From positions 62,001 through 126,000 of the forward strand of contig JAISUK010000044.1 in the NCBI GenBank assembly GCA_031272075.1: DNA of 64,000 nucleotides, read 5' to 3'. Origin of the DNA: Dysgonamonadaceae bacterium. GTDB taxonomy: Bacteria > Bacteroidota > Bacteroidia > Bacteroidales > Azobacteroidaceae. The position numbers were made by a program, and so were the translations under genes. Below are positions 28,201-35,538 of the stretch, one piece after another. The notes under the pieces are model-generated. The model was given only the letters and a program-made list of their open reading frames with translations. It had not been told where the DNA came from and ran no database searches. The first letter of the stretch is position 1. Each line of letters starts with the position of its first letter.

Positions 28201-30310
28201 TTACAGGTGTGGAGCCAGCAAACCATCCGTAATCTCCCCCTCCAACATCGTTGTTCATTGTCGTGTCGCGGTAGTCGTAGCAGACGGTGTTGGCATTCAA
28301 TTTTGGAATACCACTATAAGAGACGACTCCGGGAATCAACCCATCGTCACCTCCGTAACCGTAGTTATAAACGTCTACATATCGATCCCAAGCGACCGTA
28401 GGTAGCGGATGAACCCCTGCTACAATGTATTCCCAGCAGTTACCCCATTCTGAGAAAGGCAGTGTTGGGGAGTCGGAATAAACATTCCAGTCATTACCTC
28501 CATTCAAATGTTTCCAATCATAATAATGTTCACACCAATCTCCGTATCTTCCGATCATATGATGCAATCCCATTTGGTTGAAATAATCGTTGTCATATTT
28601 AGGAAAGACGGCTACTGACACATAGGCGTTATATCTGTCAAACTCCACATTGGGAATAACATCGTCAGTAGGAGGCGTGCCACAAGTATATTCTCCGCTT
28701 GTCGGAAGGACATAACCTAATCCTGCAACAGCGCTGGCACCTTTTCCTTCTGTTTGATTGAAACAGATATCCGTGTATGACCCATCAGCTCTCCGAATAT
28801 AGAGGCGATAGTTATAGGACAGTGTGCCTCCATAGTTGAAATAATCAGCAGCACCAAAAGGCGTATAAGAGGCGAATCCATCGAAATCGTATTCCGTGCG
28901 AGCGCACAAATGGTTACCGACTTCATTGGCGCGCGTTGTAGCTGCTCCGGTAGAAGTTTTAGTGAAAGTCGGTATATTGTGCTTCAGATTGTAGTCTACC
29001 ATTGTGCTTTTTAACATCGGGTAAGTGCTCCCCTCGACGTTGGTCCAGCCTTCGTCAGTGCCTATATATGCGGAGAGGGCGCCATAACCTACGCCACTTG
29101 AACATACAGCGCTCTTTCCCTGATTGTTTGCAGTCTCATATACAACTGCTCTTGCCCCCTCTAAATTGGAACCATAAGAATGTTGATAACCTGTGGTAAC
29201 GGTATATGGATGTGATGATTGTTGTTGTGTAAGTGTAGAACTGCGAGACAAAGAATAATAGCAATCAGTAATTAGCGCATCATTGTTGGTATAACCGCAA
29301 ATAGTGCCTGCACTGCCACCATATGTCATATAAGCTGTTGTATATTTATTTGACCACGTATTACAATCATAAGGGGGGAATGAATCCCACGCGTCACAAG
29401 TGGAGTGACAATCCATAGTGCCGGATTCCCATGTGACATAGGTGCCCACTGCTTTTATTATTCCGGCAGCGTAACTTTGAGAGATTTGAGTGCTGTTATT
29501 AATGGTGCCGACCAAACCACCGGCTGACAAATATGACCAGTCTGCCGCAATATTGTAAGTTCCAAGCGGGCCATTGGTGGAACAATTGGAGATAGTTCTG
29601 GTTTGTGTTATTTGTTCCACATCGCCCAAGGCATAACTGTTAACGATTGATCCGGCCATCATGAATCCGACCAAACCGCCGGCTTGCTTTTGCGCGGTAA
29701 CTTTTCCGGTGGCAAAACTTAGTTTGATCGCTGTGCCGGTAGCATAACCGATAAGCCCGCCGCCTATTGTACTGGTGGTCGAACTAAGGTCTACTATTGC
29801 ATCGGAACGACATTGTGTGAAATAACATCCATCGGCATAGCCAACCAATCCTCCAGCCACTTGAGCATTCGTGACAGTCAGTCCTAATCCGGCTTTTAAC
29901 CGACAATTGGTAAAGTGGGTATTTGTGGCTTGTTGCGCCAACGGCCCTAAATAGGATAATGTAGAACTGTTTGCAGCGACTGCAACAATTAAGAGATTCT
30001 TGATGTTGCAATTGGTCAATGAGGTAAACAAACTGGGGCCATTCGCAGTGACTTCATAGTCGTCAAAGTCGATTGTTTTGCCAGTTAGCGCAGGAATGGG
30101 GGCAGATGCGTAACAATCACCTTGGAGCCGGAAGTTTGAGGCCGTCGAATAGGAAAATGAAGCCAAGTCCGTTCCTGATGGGATATCTTTGACACCTGCA
30201 GAAGCAGCATTAGGCAATGAACTGTCAACCCAATTGTGAACTTGCGAAAACACCCAACCTCCTGACGTAGTCAGCAGGAAGAGCGATAGTAGTAGAATTA
30301 CTTTTTTCAT
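25250..30310 (-). CDS. Very large T9SS-exported surface protein with GLUG-type repeats
   Basis: A protein of 1,686 residues. The signal peptide is MKKVILLLSLFLLTTSGGWV. Residues about 140-290 hold GLUG-like repeats (GGLVGYADGCYFTQCRS, GGLVGFMMAGSIVNSYALGD), typical of beta-helical adhesins. The long middle is rich in Tyr, Asp, Gly and Trp and has no domain I recognise. An Ig-like stretch follows (CEHDDYVLKVVASG, LTYQWYKDGTKL). The end VYPNPVTDILYIEP to KSGVYFLRLKS is a classical type A sorting domain of the type IX secretion system. The frame is open to 30376, but the ATG at 30310 starts the signal peptide. It is monocistronic, with a strong -7 element. Adhesion or glycan display is plausible. 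Confidence 0.9.
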   Translation of the reverse strand: MKKVILLLSLFLLTTSGGWVFSQVHNWVDSSLPNAASAGVKDIPSGTDLASFSYSTASNFRLQGDCYASAPIPALTGKTIDFDDYEVTANGPSLFTSLTNCNIKNLLIVAVAANSSTLSYLGPLAQQATNTHFTNCRLKAGLGLTVTNAQVAGGLVGYADGCYFTQCRSDAIVDLSSTTSTIGGGLIGYATGTAIKLSFATGKVTAQKQAGGLVGFMMAGSIVNSYALGDVEQITQTRTISNCSTNGPLGTYNIAADWSYLSAGGLVGTINNSTQISQSYAAGIIKAVGTYVTWESGTMDCHSTCDAWDSFPPYDCNTWSNKYTTAYMTYGGSAGTICGYTNNDALITDCYYSLSRSSTLTQQQSSHPYTVTTGYQHSYGSNLEGARAVVYETANNQGKSAVCSSGVGYGALSAYIGTDEGWTNVEGSTYPMLKSTMVDYNLKHNIPTFTKTSTGAATTRANEVGNHLCARTEYDFDGFASYTPFGAADYFNYGGTLSYNYRLYIRRADGSYTDICFNQTEGKGASAVAGLGYVLPTSGEYTCGTPPTDDVIPNVEFDRYNAYVSVAVFPKYDNDYFNQMGLHHMIGRYGDWCEHYYDWKHLNGGNDWNVYSDSPTLPFSEWGNCWEYIVAGVHPLPTVAWDRYVDVYNYGYGGDDGLIPGVVSYSGIPKLNANTVCYDYRDTTMNNDVGGGDYGWFAGSTPVIEPRTVDTAYVRLTFTGRAPYIFAWEKEESDNGQLFTGDITATVAGGQQLLSTFEPDSAHVGYASAPYGTFPGILPAPTFSEITGKVSWSDYHMDKPHFVNNTNLHKQSNYGGSSFGIMRILPSHVDDPTTPRGGTQPAYSGHNLYWSDFANAPDTTSTTSSATGDTDNLGSKWGIVDYWGCYSNDYTVYYGEAFKPFLDMTQTGGAPLNNVIAFDTVIVNPLPIMQYPYPTYQDASRSFAHMDTVICEGDTVWKKVFYNPNIPDAPHSSTGVDAAFADSMHFQWTWSANAGQSGNFGGWPFETNTLLFYQNPLYTANWPHLNADPIYLQTSGPNAIPPFNVEYAGLNGGDWSYTYPDIEGRGNGPLFDRTYRPHKNGLLDLGRDGMPGAQNYYQSNYTEYDSLRHYYDEYYSGNDFKDGQRTLTRDLVIRRSRLSTYPVVSHPDVFESHFRQTPTPYSPSTDAGVTTFNDDPFILNAIELADTFDTSHSRYAVIGNMNTVDHWSRMDSLPTFKVPTEWRGSITRVVFRVTPLFANYRGGVCFAKKTDFGYEDYQDWRYRGVTDFALTVDPRPFPMFENQYQEVRNGAFSKNIQLDNQIVDYDTLTKLPLTQSGGYSMTNYQPAIDTSWYAWTDQHPEYGMITAYDSIALAAVPPSDPSIPTGGSLHSAWPHPRDFIPGYETYNNTSNAIYDTIKVRPYYINRIVCHGYDTVVVIKINPKEPPRILVQPVGAVICEHDDYVLKVVASGDNLTYQWYKDGTKLIGRFSDTLQIHNASYNDYDKYYVKVSGVNNLYVISDTVQVWVAHPLPATLALEDPITEISPNKTYKLKVAYTDIDVTKYDWSYSNNTAAFDTLQTIGNTSTLTTGSDPMPGTVTVQMTHVCGNRTVTHTITKIVYGTGLDDVSENVKVYPNPVTDILYIEPAQRDAAIDAVTVVDANGRTLLTTQLAPVNYRLSTTGWKSGVYFLRLKSTAGTEVLKVLKN

Positions 30311-30649
30311 AAAAATATGTGTTATTAAAAAATTAAATTGACTAAAGTGCATTTTAATAAATGAATAATTCGACAAAGATACGAAGTGTTTTTAAAATGC
30401 AAAGCGTTAAGCTAAAAAAAATCACAAATTCGATCTGATTTCCAAAATATTAATAGCAAGTGGCGCGATCGGTGGCGGCAAATTTAAATTGTCGTTTAGG
30501 GGGTCGCGTAGTGCGTATTTTGGGGCTTTGTCGGGTGTGGCCGGAGTGTCATGGGGGGCGTCTGTTTTGTACCATATCAGTAGGGATTTAATAGTAAAAT
30601 ATTTAGGAAATATTATATTGTATTAATAAATCTTAACTATAAACTAGGT
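30311..30649. other. Intergenic region with one promoter
   Basis: The 339 bases between the two minus-strand genes hold the promoter of the large surface protein at the left end. The rest is AT-rich except for a short GC-rich part around 30460-30560. No coding frame, repeat or clear hairpin terminator is seen. Confidence 0.6.
30374..30381 (-). promoter_or_regulatory. -7 element for the large surface protein
   Basis: Minus-strand TATCTTTG matches TAnnTTTG, with TTTG 18 bases upstream as -33 element. Confidence 0.7.
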
Positions 30650-32080
30650 TTATTGTTTGAAGATCGTCGTCAGCAGCCGGTCGAGGCTTTCCACATCGAG
30701 TTTTTTGGCGATGATGGTGTGGGTGCTGTCGGTGAGGAAGATGCCCGGCGTGGTGGAGGTGTCGTAGTACCGCCAAAATTCGGAGGAGCGGTCGGGATCC
30801 CAGAGGTTGTGCCAGTCGGTAAATCCGTTGCTGCGGATGTAGTCGAGCCATTCGTCGCGGTTGTTGAGCATGCAGACGCATGCGACATCGAGGCCGCGGT
30901 CACGGTATTTGGCGAAAATCTCGTGGTAGATGCGCGGGGTGATTTTCTTGCAGAAGCCGCAGTCGGGCTCGAAGAAATAGACCAGCGTATAGGGCGCTGC
31001 GAGGTCGTAGAGCCTGACGGGTTGTCCGGCGCTGTCCTGCAGTGCGAGGTCGTGGGCTTTCATGCCGATGCGGTTGTAGCGGACGTGGCCGTATTCCGAG
31101 CGCAAGCGTTGCATGAAGGCTGAATCGGGGCAATAGACGGGCTGCTCACAGAAGTAGTAGTCTTCGGCGAGGCGTGCCCACATATTTTCGAGGCCCATGA
31201 TGGGGTTGCCGAGGGCGTAGTTCATCAGTCGGCCGAGCATGAGGCGAGAGCAGATGCTGTCGCCGAGGGTCTGCGCCACGAGCCACGAGGCGGCGGCGGC
31301 GATGGTGTCGGGCTCCGGCTCAACGACGGTCGAGAGGTATTGTTCGATTTTTTGCGTGAAGTAGCCGGTGTACCAGAAGCGCAGGTCTTGCAGGTCGATG
31401 TTGTCGAAGAAATGTTTTTTCTGGTATTGCCGTTCGAGGAATCGCTGTTCGAGCGACTGCGGCATGGGGTAGGGGCCGGTATTCACGGCATCGAGGCCAC
31501 GGACGAAGGCGGCGACCCATGCGCCGCTGAAGTCGCGATAGAGGGTTTCGCGGTATTGCTTCACCACGGCGTTGAGCGAATCGAGGCGGGCGTCGGTGCG
31601 GGCGCGGTGGGCGCTGTCGGGGTAGACTTTCTTAAATTCGTCGTAGAGGACGCGCAGGTCGCGGTGGCGGTCGGCCATGAAAGCGGTATAGGCCTGGAGC
31701 GCTTCGGACTGCGGTGCGCCGCTGATGCGGTTGTTATGGGTGAAGTCGGTGGTGTCGACTGTAATGGTAAACTGCTGGTCGTCAGCCATCAGGAAGTCGA
31801 AGAAATGGAGGCTGTCGAGGTGTATCATATAGAGGCCTTCGGGGTAGGGGAGTTGGGAGCGAAACATGCCCCGCCCGTCGGCGGAAAGACGCACAGTATC
31901 TTGCGTATAGCGACTTCCGTCGAAATAACAGACTAATTTGAGGGTTCTTCCTGCCCATTGTGGAGCGATGAGTTCGATCTGGCAAGCATCGGGCAAATCA
32001 GCGGCGTTGTTGGGAGTGACGGTGGCAAAAACCCCCGTCAGAATCCACACAATTAGTATATGCGTTTTGTATTTAAACAT
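30650..32080 (-). CDS. Exported thioredoxin-fold protein, DUF4369/DUF5106 type
   Basis: A 476-residue protein with an N-terminal signal segment (THILIVWILTGVFATVT), a DUF4369-like beta domain (about 30-125), a helical DUF5106-like region and a C-terminal TlpA/thioredoxin fold with CGFC at about 374-377 in FFEPDCGFCKKI and the cis-Pro loop TSTTPGIFL. Such proteins are periplasmic thiol-disulphide reductases or oxidases of Bacteroidota. It is more GC-rich than the flanks and stands alone with its own promoter. Substrates unknown. Confidence 0.85.
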   Translation of the reverse strand: MFKYKTHILIVWILTGVFATVTPNNAADLPDACQIELIAPQWAGRTLKLVCYFDGSRYTQDTVRLSADGRGMFRSQLPYPEGLYMIHLDSLHFFDFLMADDQQFTITVDTTDFTHNNRISGAPQSEALQAYTAFMADRHRDLRVLYDEFKKVYPDSAHRARTDARLDSLNAVVKQYRETLYRDFSGAWVAAFVRGLDAVNTGPYPMPQSLEQRFLERQYQKKHFFDNIDLQDLRFWYTGYFTQKIEQYLSTVVEPEPDTIAAAASWLVAQTLGDSICSRLMLGRLMNYALGNPIMGLENMWARLAEDYYFCEQPVYCPDSAFMQRLRSEYGHVRYNRIGMKAHDLALQDSAGQPVRLYDLAAPYTLVYFFEPDCGFCKKITPRIYHEIFAKYRDRGLDVACVCMLNNRDEWLDYIRSNGFTDWHNLWDPDRSSEFWRYYDTSTTPGIFLTDSTHTIIAKKLDVESLDRLLTTIFKQ

Positions 32081-32100
32081 AATGCTTTTTTAATGACCCT

Positions 32101-32108
32101 CAAAGTTA
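32101..32108 (-). promoter_or_regulatory. -7 element for the DUF5106-type gene
   Basis: Minus-strand TAACTTTG matches TAnnTTTG, 20 bases before the ATG at 32080. Confidence 0.6.
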
Positions 32109-32202
32109 ATAAATTTATTAAATGTCAGGCTATAAATAAAATTATATTCTTAACAAAACGTCGGATATTTTGGATAAAAGTCGAAAAAAAAAGGACGAAA
32201 TT

Positions 32203-32230
32203 GTAGAGACGGTGCATGCACCGTCTTTGA
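32203..32230. repeat. 28-bp palindrome, copy 4 (decayed right end)
   Basis: The left arm GTAGAGACGGTGCA is intact. The right arm keeps TGCACCGTCT and then diverges (TTGA in place of CTAC). It lies 9 bases past the end of the DUF5615 gene. Confidence 0.85.
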
Positions 32231-32238
32231 TGATAGTT

Positions 32239-32580
32239 TCAGATTATTTCAAGCACGCCATGCTCATCAGACTCGCCAAACATTTCAATGCGAGGTTTTA
32301 ATGATATCAGCAATTGTTCCACGTAACGTCGACTATGGTTGCCTTGCCGTAACAACACGTCCTTTGGAGGAAAACTTCTAAATGAAGAAAGGTTGAAAAA
32401 ATCCTCGTCATTGGTAACAATAAAAAGATTATTGGCTTTTGCATAATCCCATATTTCAGTGTCTTTTACAGGCGTTTGCATTCCGATATAATCTACATGT
32501 AAACAGTCATCAAAATGCTGTTTCAACACTGCAGCAGAACGCCAGGAGAGATTGGCGTCAAGCAAAAGCCGGAGTTGCAT
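32239..32580 (-). CDS. DUF5615 PIN-like toxin
   Basis: A 113-residue protein with the PIN-like pattern of DUF5615: LLLDANLS near the N-terminus, VDYIGMQTPVKDTEIWDYA, and FIVTNDEDFFNL. DUF5615 proteins are VapC-related toxins typically encoded just after a DUF433 antitoxin, as here, with a 23-base overlap. Start at the ATG at 32580, since the longer frame lies inside the antitoxin gene. The pair is bracketed by palindrome copy 4 and a half copy at 32894. Confidence 0.85.
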   Translation of the reverse strand: MQLRLLLDANLSWRSAAVLKQHFDDCLHVDYIGMQTPVKDTEIWDYAKANNLFIVTNDEDFFNLSSFRSFPPKDVLLRQGNHSRRYVEQLLISLKPRIEMFGESDEHGVLEII

Positions 32581-32806
32581 CGGAAGAAATAATTTTGATA
32601 TACGATTCTCTTTCGGCGACAAAATTTAATGCCGCACGAATATGAACTTCCTGTAGGTCAGGGTAATCTTCCAAAATGTCTGCTGTTGTCATTCCCGATG
32701 CCAGCCATTGCAATATATCCGTTACGGCAATGCGAGTACCTGTAATGCAAGGCTTACCGAACCGGATTCTCGGATCTATAGAAATGTAAGAAACCACTTG
32801 TTCCAT
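32558..32806 (-). CDS. DUF433 antitoxin
   Basis: An 82-residue DUF433 protein: IDPRIRFGKPCITGTRIAVT followed by the helix-turn-helix-like DILQWLASGMTTADILEDYP. DUF433 proteins are DNA-binding antitoxins of the VapB45 type that repress their own operon and neutralise a DUF5615 toxin. The open frame extends to 32917 through a half palindrome, but the ATG at 32806 begins the conserved region. A TATTTTTA element lies shortly upstream. Confidence 0.88.
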   Translation of the reverse strand: MEQVVSYISIDPRIRFGKPCITGTRIAVTDILQWLASGMTTADILEDYPDLQEVHIRAALNFVAERESYIKIISSDATPAFA

Positions 32807-32893
32807 ATTTATTTGTTGAAGTTTATGACCGTAAAAATACAGATATTGTTCCGATTGACAAAATTCTGCCCGGAATTTCTTACGAATTGCTAC

Positions 32894-32907
32894 TGCACCG
32901 TCTCTAC
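32894..32907. repeat. Half copy of the 28-bp palindrome (copy 5)
   Basis: Only one arm, TGCACCGTCTCTAC, is present. Read on the minus strand it supplies the TAG stop codon of the ATPase gene. It separates the DUF433/DUF5615 pair from that gene. Confidence 0.8.
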
Positions 32908-34169
32908 AGGTAACCATTTTCCTCGAGGCTGTTAGAATCCAACAGAAAGTCGAAAAGCCCCATAATCATAAAGCCGTTTTCATTGAGATAGGGCATGATG
33001 TCGTCTTTGGCGATGATAATTTTCTTGAAAGAATCGTCAATATTGCGGAGTGGGGCGAATTCTTGATTTTTCTTTTCTTCGTCGGGCATGGCGAATGCCG
33101 ATTGGATATAATAGCGTTTGTTACCGCGATTGGCAACAAAATCTACTTCCAACTGTTTTCTGATGGTTTGGTTGAGCGTATCGGTTGTTCTTACCGCTAC
33201 CATTCCCACATCCACACGGAATCCCCGATTGCGCAACTCGTTATAAATCACATTCTCCATGATATGATTTTCTTCAAGTTGGCGGAATCCGAGTAAAGCA
33301 TTTCTGAGCCCCATGTCCTGGAAATAATATTTAGACAAAGTATTGATATATTTCTTCCCTTTGATGTCGAAGCGGAAAGCTTTTTCTACAAAAAAAGCAT
33401 CTTCCATGTATGAGAGATAGTTGGAGATGGTTTTATTATCTATCGAAATGCCTTTTACGCTCTTGAAAGTCCGTGACAGTTTGTAGGGATTGCAAGGAGA
33501 ACCGATCGCTGACGCGATCACGCGCAGCAGTTCCTCAAATTCGCTTTTATTTTTAATTCGGTGGCGTTCAAGTATGTCTTTGATATAGACACTTTCCTGG
33601 AGGCTGAGAAGGAAGTCTTCCTTTTTTTTGCTGCCTTCCAGCGTCAATAGCTGCGGCAGACCGCCGAAAGTGTAATATTCTTTCCATCGTGCTTGTTTCT
33701 CACCGCCGATAGCGGAATAATATTCGGCAAACGATAGCGGATAAAGGTGAATTTCGTCGCCTCGGCCTCGAAACTCTGTAGCAACATCTTTCGACAAGAA
33801 CCGGGAGTTGCTTCCCGTGACATACACATCGGCATTGCGGACATGCAGCAAACTGTTGAGCACACCGACAAAATCGTCCATCATTTGCACTTCATCCAAG
33901 AGTATGTAATACATTTCTTTATCGGTCATCAAGCTGTCGATGTATTGCAGCATTTTGTCGGGGTCGCGCAGTTCGATATTCCTTCTGTCGTCCAGTGCCA
34001 CTTCAATGATGTGGTCGTTGGCGATACCCTGACGCGAGAGGTATTCGCGAAACAACTCAAAAAGCAGAAACGATTTCCCGCTTCGCCGGATGCCGGTCAC
34101 AATCTTGATTAGCCTGTTGTGACGACCTGCTATCAACTGATTCAAGTAGTGATCTCTATTTATCTTCAT
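32904..34169 (-). CDS. AAA-family ATPase with DUF4143
   Basis: A 421-residue ATPase with Walker A GIRRSGKS near residue 26, Walker B YYILLDEVQMM near 100 and a C-terminal DUF4143 domain (a nuclease-like or winged-helix region, with ELRNRGFRVDVG and QLEVDFVANRGNKRYYIQ resembling a PD-(D/E)xK core). These ATPases are common and often variable between strains of Bacteroidota; their role is unknown, with links to defence or mobile DNA suggested for some. The frame is open to 34265, but the ATG at 34169 is the family start. The gene lies between palindrome copies 5 and 6, and its stop is inside copy 5. Confidence 0.9.
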   Translation of the reverse strand: MKINRDHYLNQLIAGRHNRLIKIVTGIRRSGKSFLLFELFREYLSRQGIANDHIIEVALDDRRNIELRDPDKMLQYIDSLMTDKEMYYILLDEVQMMDDFVGVLNSLLHVRNADVYVTGSNSRFLSKDVATEFRGRGDEIHLYPLSFAEYYSAIGGEKQARWKEYYTFGGLPQLLTLEGSKKKEDFLLSLQESVYIKDILERHRIKNKSEFEELLRVIASAIGSPCNPYKLSRTFKSVKGISIDNKTISNYLSYMEDAFFVEKAFRFDIKGKKYINTLSKYYFQDMGLRNALLGFRQLEENHIMENVIYNELRNRGFRVDVGMVAVRTTDTLNQTIRKQLEVDFVANRGNKRYYIQSAFAMPDEEKKNQEFAPLRNIDDSFKKIIIAKDDIMPYLNENGFMIMGLFDFLLDSNSLEENGYL

Positions 34170-34217
34170 ATGAATTATATTCCCCTTTTTTGACAGAAAT
34201 GTCATTTTTTGGGAATA

Positions 34218-34225
34218 CAAAGATA
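34218..34225 (-). promoter_or_regulatory. -7 element for the DUF4143 ATPase
   Basis: Minus-strand TATCTTTG matches TAnnTTTG, 48 bases before the ATG at 34169. Confidence 0.6.
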
Positions 34226-34235
34226 GGAAATTTAG

Positions 34236-34249
34236 TTGAAAGTTGAAAA
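34236..34249 (+). repeat. Heptamer repeat next to palindrome copy 6
   Basis: TTGAAAG, TTGAAAA, ending one base before the palindrome. The same heptamer also directly precedes palindrome copy 2. Confidence 0.6.
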
Positions 34250-34250
34250 T

Positions 34251-34278
34251 GTAGAGACGGTGCATGCACCGTCTCTAA
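34251..34278. repeat. 28-bp palindrome, copy 6 (last base changed)
   Basis: GTAGAGACGGTGCA and TGCACCGTCTCTAA; only the final base differs from the perfect copies. It lies upstream of the ATPase gene, so this gene is bracketed by repeat copies. Confidence 0.88.
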
Positions 34279-34354
34279 AGGATGATTGAAAGAAAAAAAA
34301 TCCCATAATTTCAAAATATGGAATATTTAGCGATGAGAAATAACCACTTCGCCA

Positions 34355-34579
34355 CTAAAATAAATCGGTGTATCTTTTTAATTCTTTGTTATTTTTCAAT
34401 TCCTCGAATGCTTTTATTGTTTCCACATTGGGAACGTCATCGGATGGAATGGAAATCCCTTGCGGTTTGAAAAAATCGTGAAGCATGGCGCCATAACGTT
34501 TGTAATCGAAAGTAATAGAGGATATCTCGCCGTCGTTCTTTCGGGTTAATTTGATTCCTTGCGCAATTGTTGTTGTCAT
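34355..34579 (-). CDS. Small hypothetical protein, antitoxin-like
   Basis: A 74-residue protein starting MTTTIAQGIKLTRKNDGEIS and ending with the helix TIKAFEELKNNKELKRYTDL. The short N-terminal strands and the acidic C-terminal helix resemble antitoxins of small type II systems, but no toxin gene is adjacent: the next genes are the ATPase and rpoD. It begins 5 bases after the rpoD stop and so could be transcribed with it. Function unknown. Confidence 0.55.
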   Translation of the reverse strand: MTTTIAQGIKLTRKNDGEISSITFDYKRYGAMLHDFFKPQGISIPSDDVPNVETIKAFEELKNNKELKRYTDLF

Positions 34580-34584
34580 AATTA

Positions 34585-35445
34585 TTATCCCAGATAGCTT
34601 TTGAGCAGATCGTTTTTGTTGCTGGTGCGGAGGCGGCGGATGGCTTTCTCCTTGATTTGTCTGACGCGTTCGCGGGTGAGGCCGAATTTGTCGCCGATTT
34701 CTTCCAGGGTCATTTCCTGGTAGCCGATGCCGAAGAACATCTTGATGATGTCGCGTTCGCGGTCGCTCAGGGTGGAGAGGGCGCGGTCGATTTCTTTCGA
34801 GAGCGATTCGCTGATGAGTGAGCGGTCGGCGACGGGCGCGTCTTCATTGACCAGCACGTCCAACAGGCTGTTGTCTTCACCTTCCACGAAGGGTGCGTCG
34901 ACCGAGATGTGACGTCCCGACACCTTGAGTGTGTCGGAGATCTTGTCGACGGGGATGTCGAGTTCGTTGGCCAGTTCTTCGGGCGAAGGTCGGCGTTCGT
35001 GTTCCTGCTCGAATTTGGAAAAAGCTTTCGTGATTTTGTTTAACGAACCGACCTGATTGAGCGGGAGGCGCACGATGCGCGACTGCTCTGCCAGCGCCTG
35101 GAGGATCGACTGGCGAATCCACCACACGGCGTAGGAGATGAATTTGAAGCCGCGGGTTTCGTCAAACTTTTCTGCAGCCTTGATGAGTCCGAGGTTGCCT
35201 TCATTAATCAAATCAGGGAGGCTGAGTCCCTGATTTTGATATTGTTTTGCCACCGAGACGACAAAGCGGAGGTTGGCGCGGGTCAGTTTTTCCAATGCAG
35301 CGCGGTCGCCGCGTTTGATGGCCTGCGCCAATTCTACTTCTTCTTCCACCGTGATCAGATCTTCACGGCCGATTTCCTGAAGGTATTTGTCCAACGAAGC
35401 GCTTTCGCGATTGGTGATCGACTTTGTAATTTTTAATTGTCTCAT
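34585..35445 (-). CDS. rpoD: Primary sigma factor RpoD (Bacteroidota type)
   Basis: A 286-residue sigma-70 factor with regions 1.2, 2 ([20 protein letters not shown]), 3 and 4 (TREVRQI-type helix: [18 protein letters not shown]). Region 1.1 is missing, as in the housekeeping sigma of Bacteroidota, which recognises TTTG / TAnnTTTG promoters. This matches the elements found through the window. A TACCTTTG -7 element lies upstream at 35490. Confidence 0.96.
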   Translation of the reverse strand: MRQLKITKSITNRESASLDKYLQEIGREDLITVEEEVELAQAIKRGDRAALEKLTRANLRFVVSVAKQYQNQGLSLPDLINEGNLGLIKAAEKFDETRGFKFISYAVWWIRQSILQALAEQSRIVRLPLNQVGSLNKITKAFSKFEQEHERRPSPEELANELDIPVDKISDTLKVSGRHISVDAPFVEGEDNSLLDVLVNEDAPVADRSLISESLSKEIDRALSTLSDRERDIIKMFFGIGYQEMTLEEIGDKFGLTRERVRQIKEKAIRRLRTSNKNDLLKSYLG

Positions 35446-35489
35446 CTAAAGTTTCAATGATATATAGGCCTGTTTTAAAAAAAGGAGTG

Positions 35490-35497
35490 CAAAGGTA
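35490..35497 (-). promoter_or_regulatory. -7 element for rpoD
   Basis: Minus-strand TACCTTTG matches TAnnTTTG, 44 bases before the ATG at 35445. Confidence 0.65.
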
Positions 35498-35538
35498 ATA
35501 CTTTTCCGGATAAAACCCTACTGCTTTTCTTCTTTTTT

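Noticed and set aside
32558-32917. Longer start for the DUF433 gene at 32917
   Set aside because: The extra codons read through a half palindrome and the promoter region; the family begins at the ATG at 32806.
21952-34278. CRISPR array made of the repeated 28-mer
   Set aside because: Copies are far apart at irregular distances with genes between them, are self-complementary without loop, and no cas genes are present.
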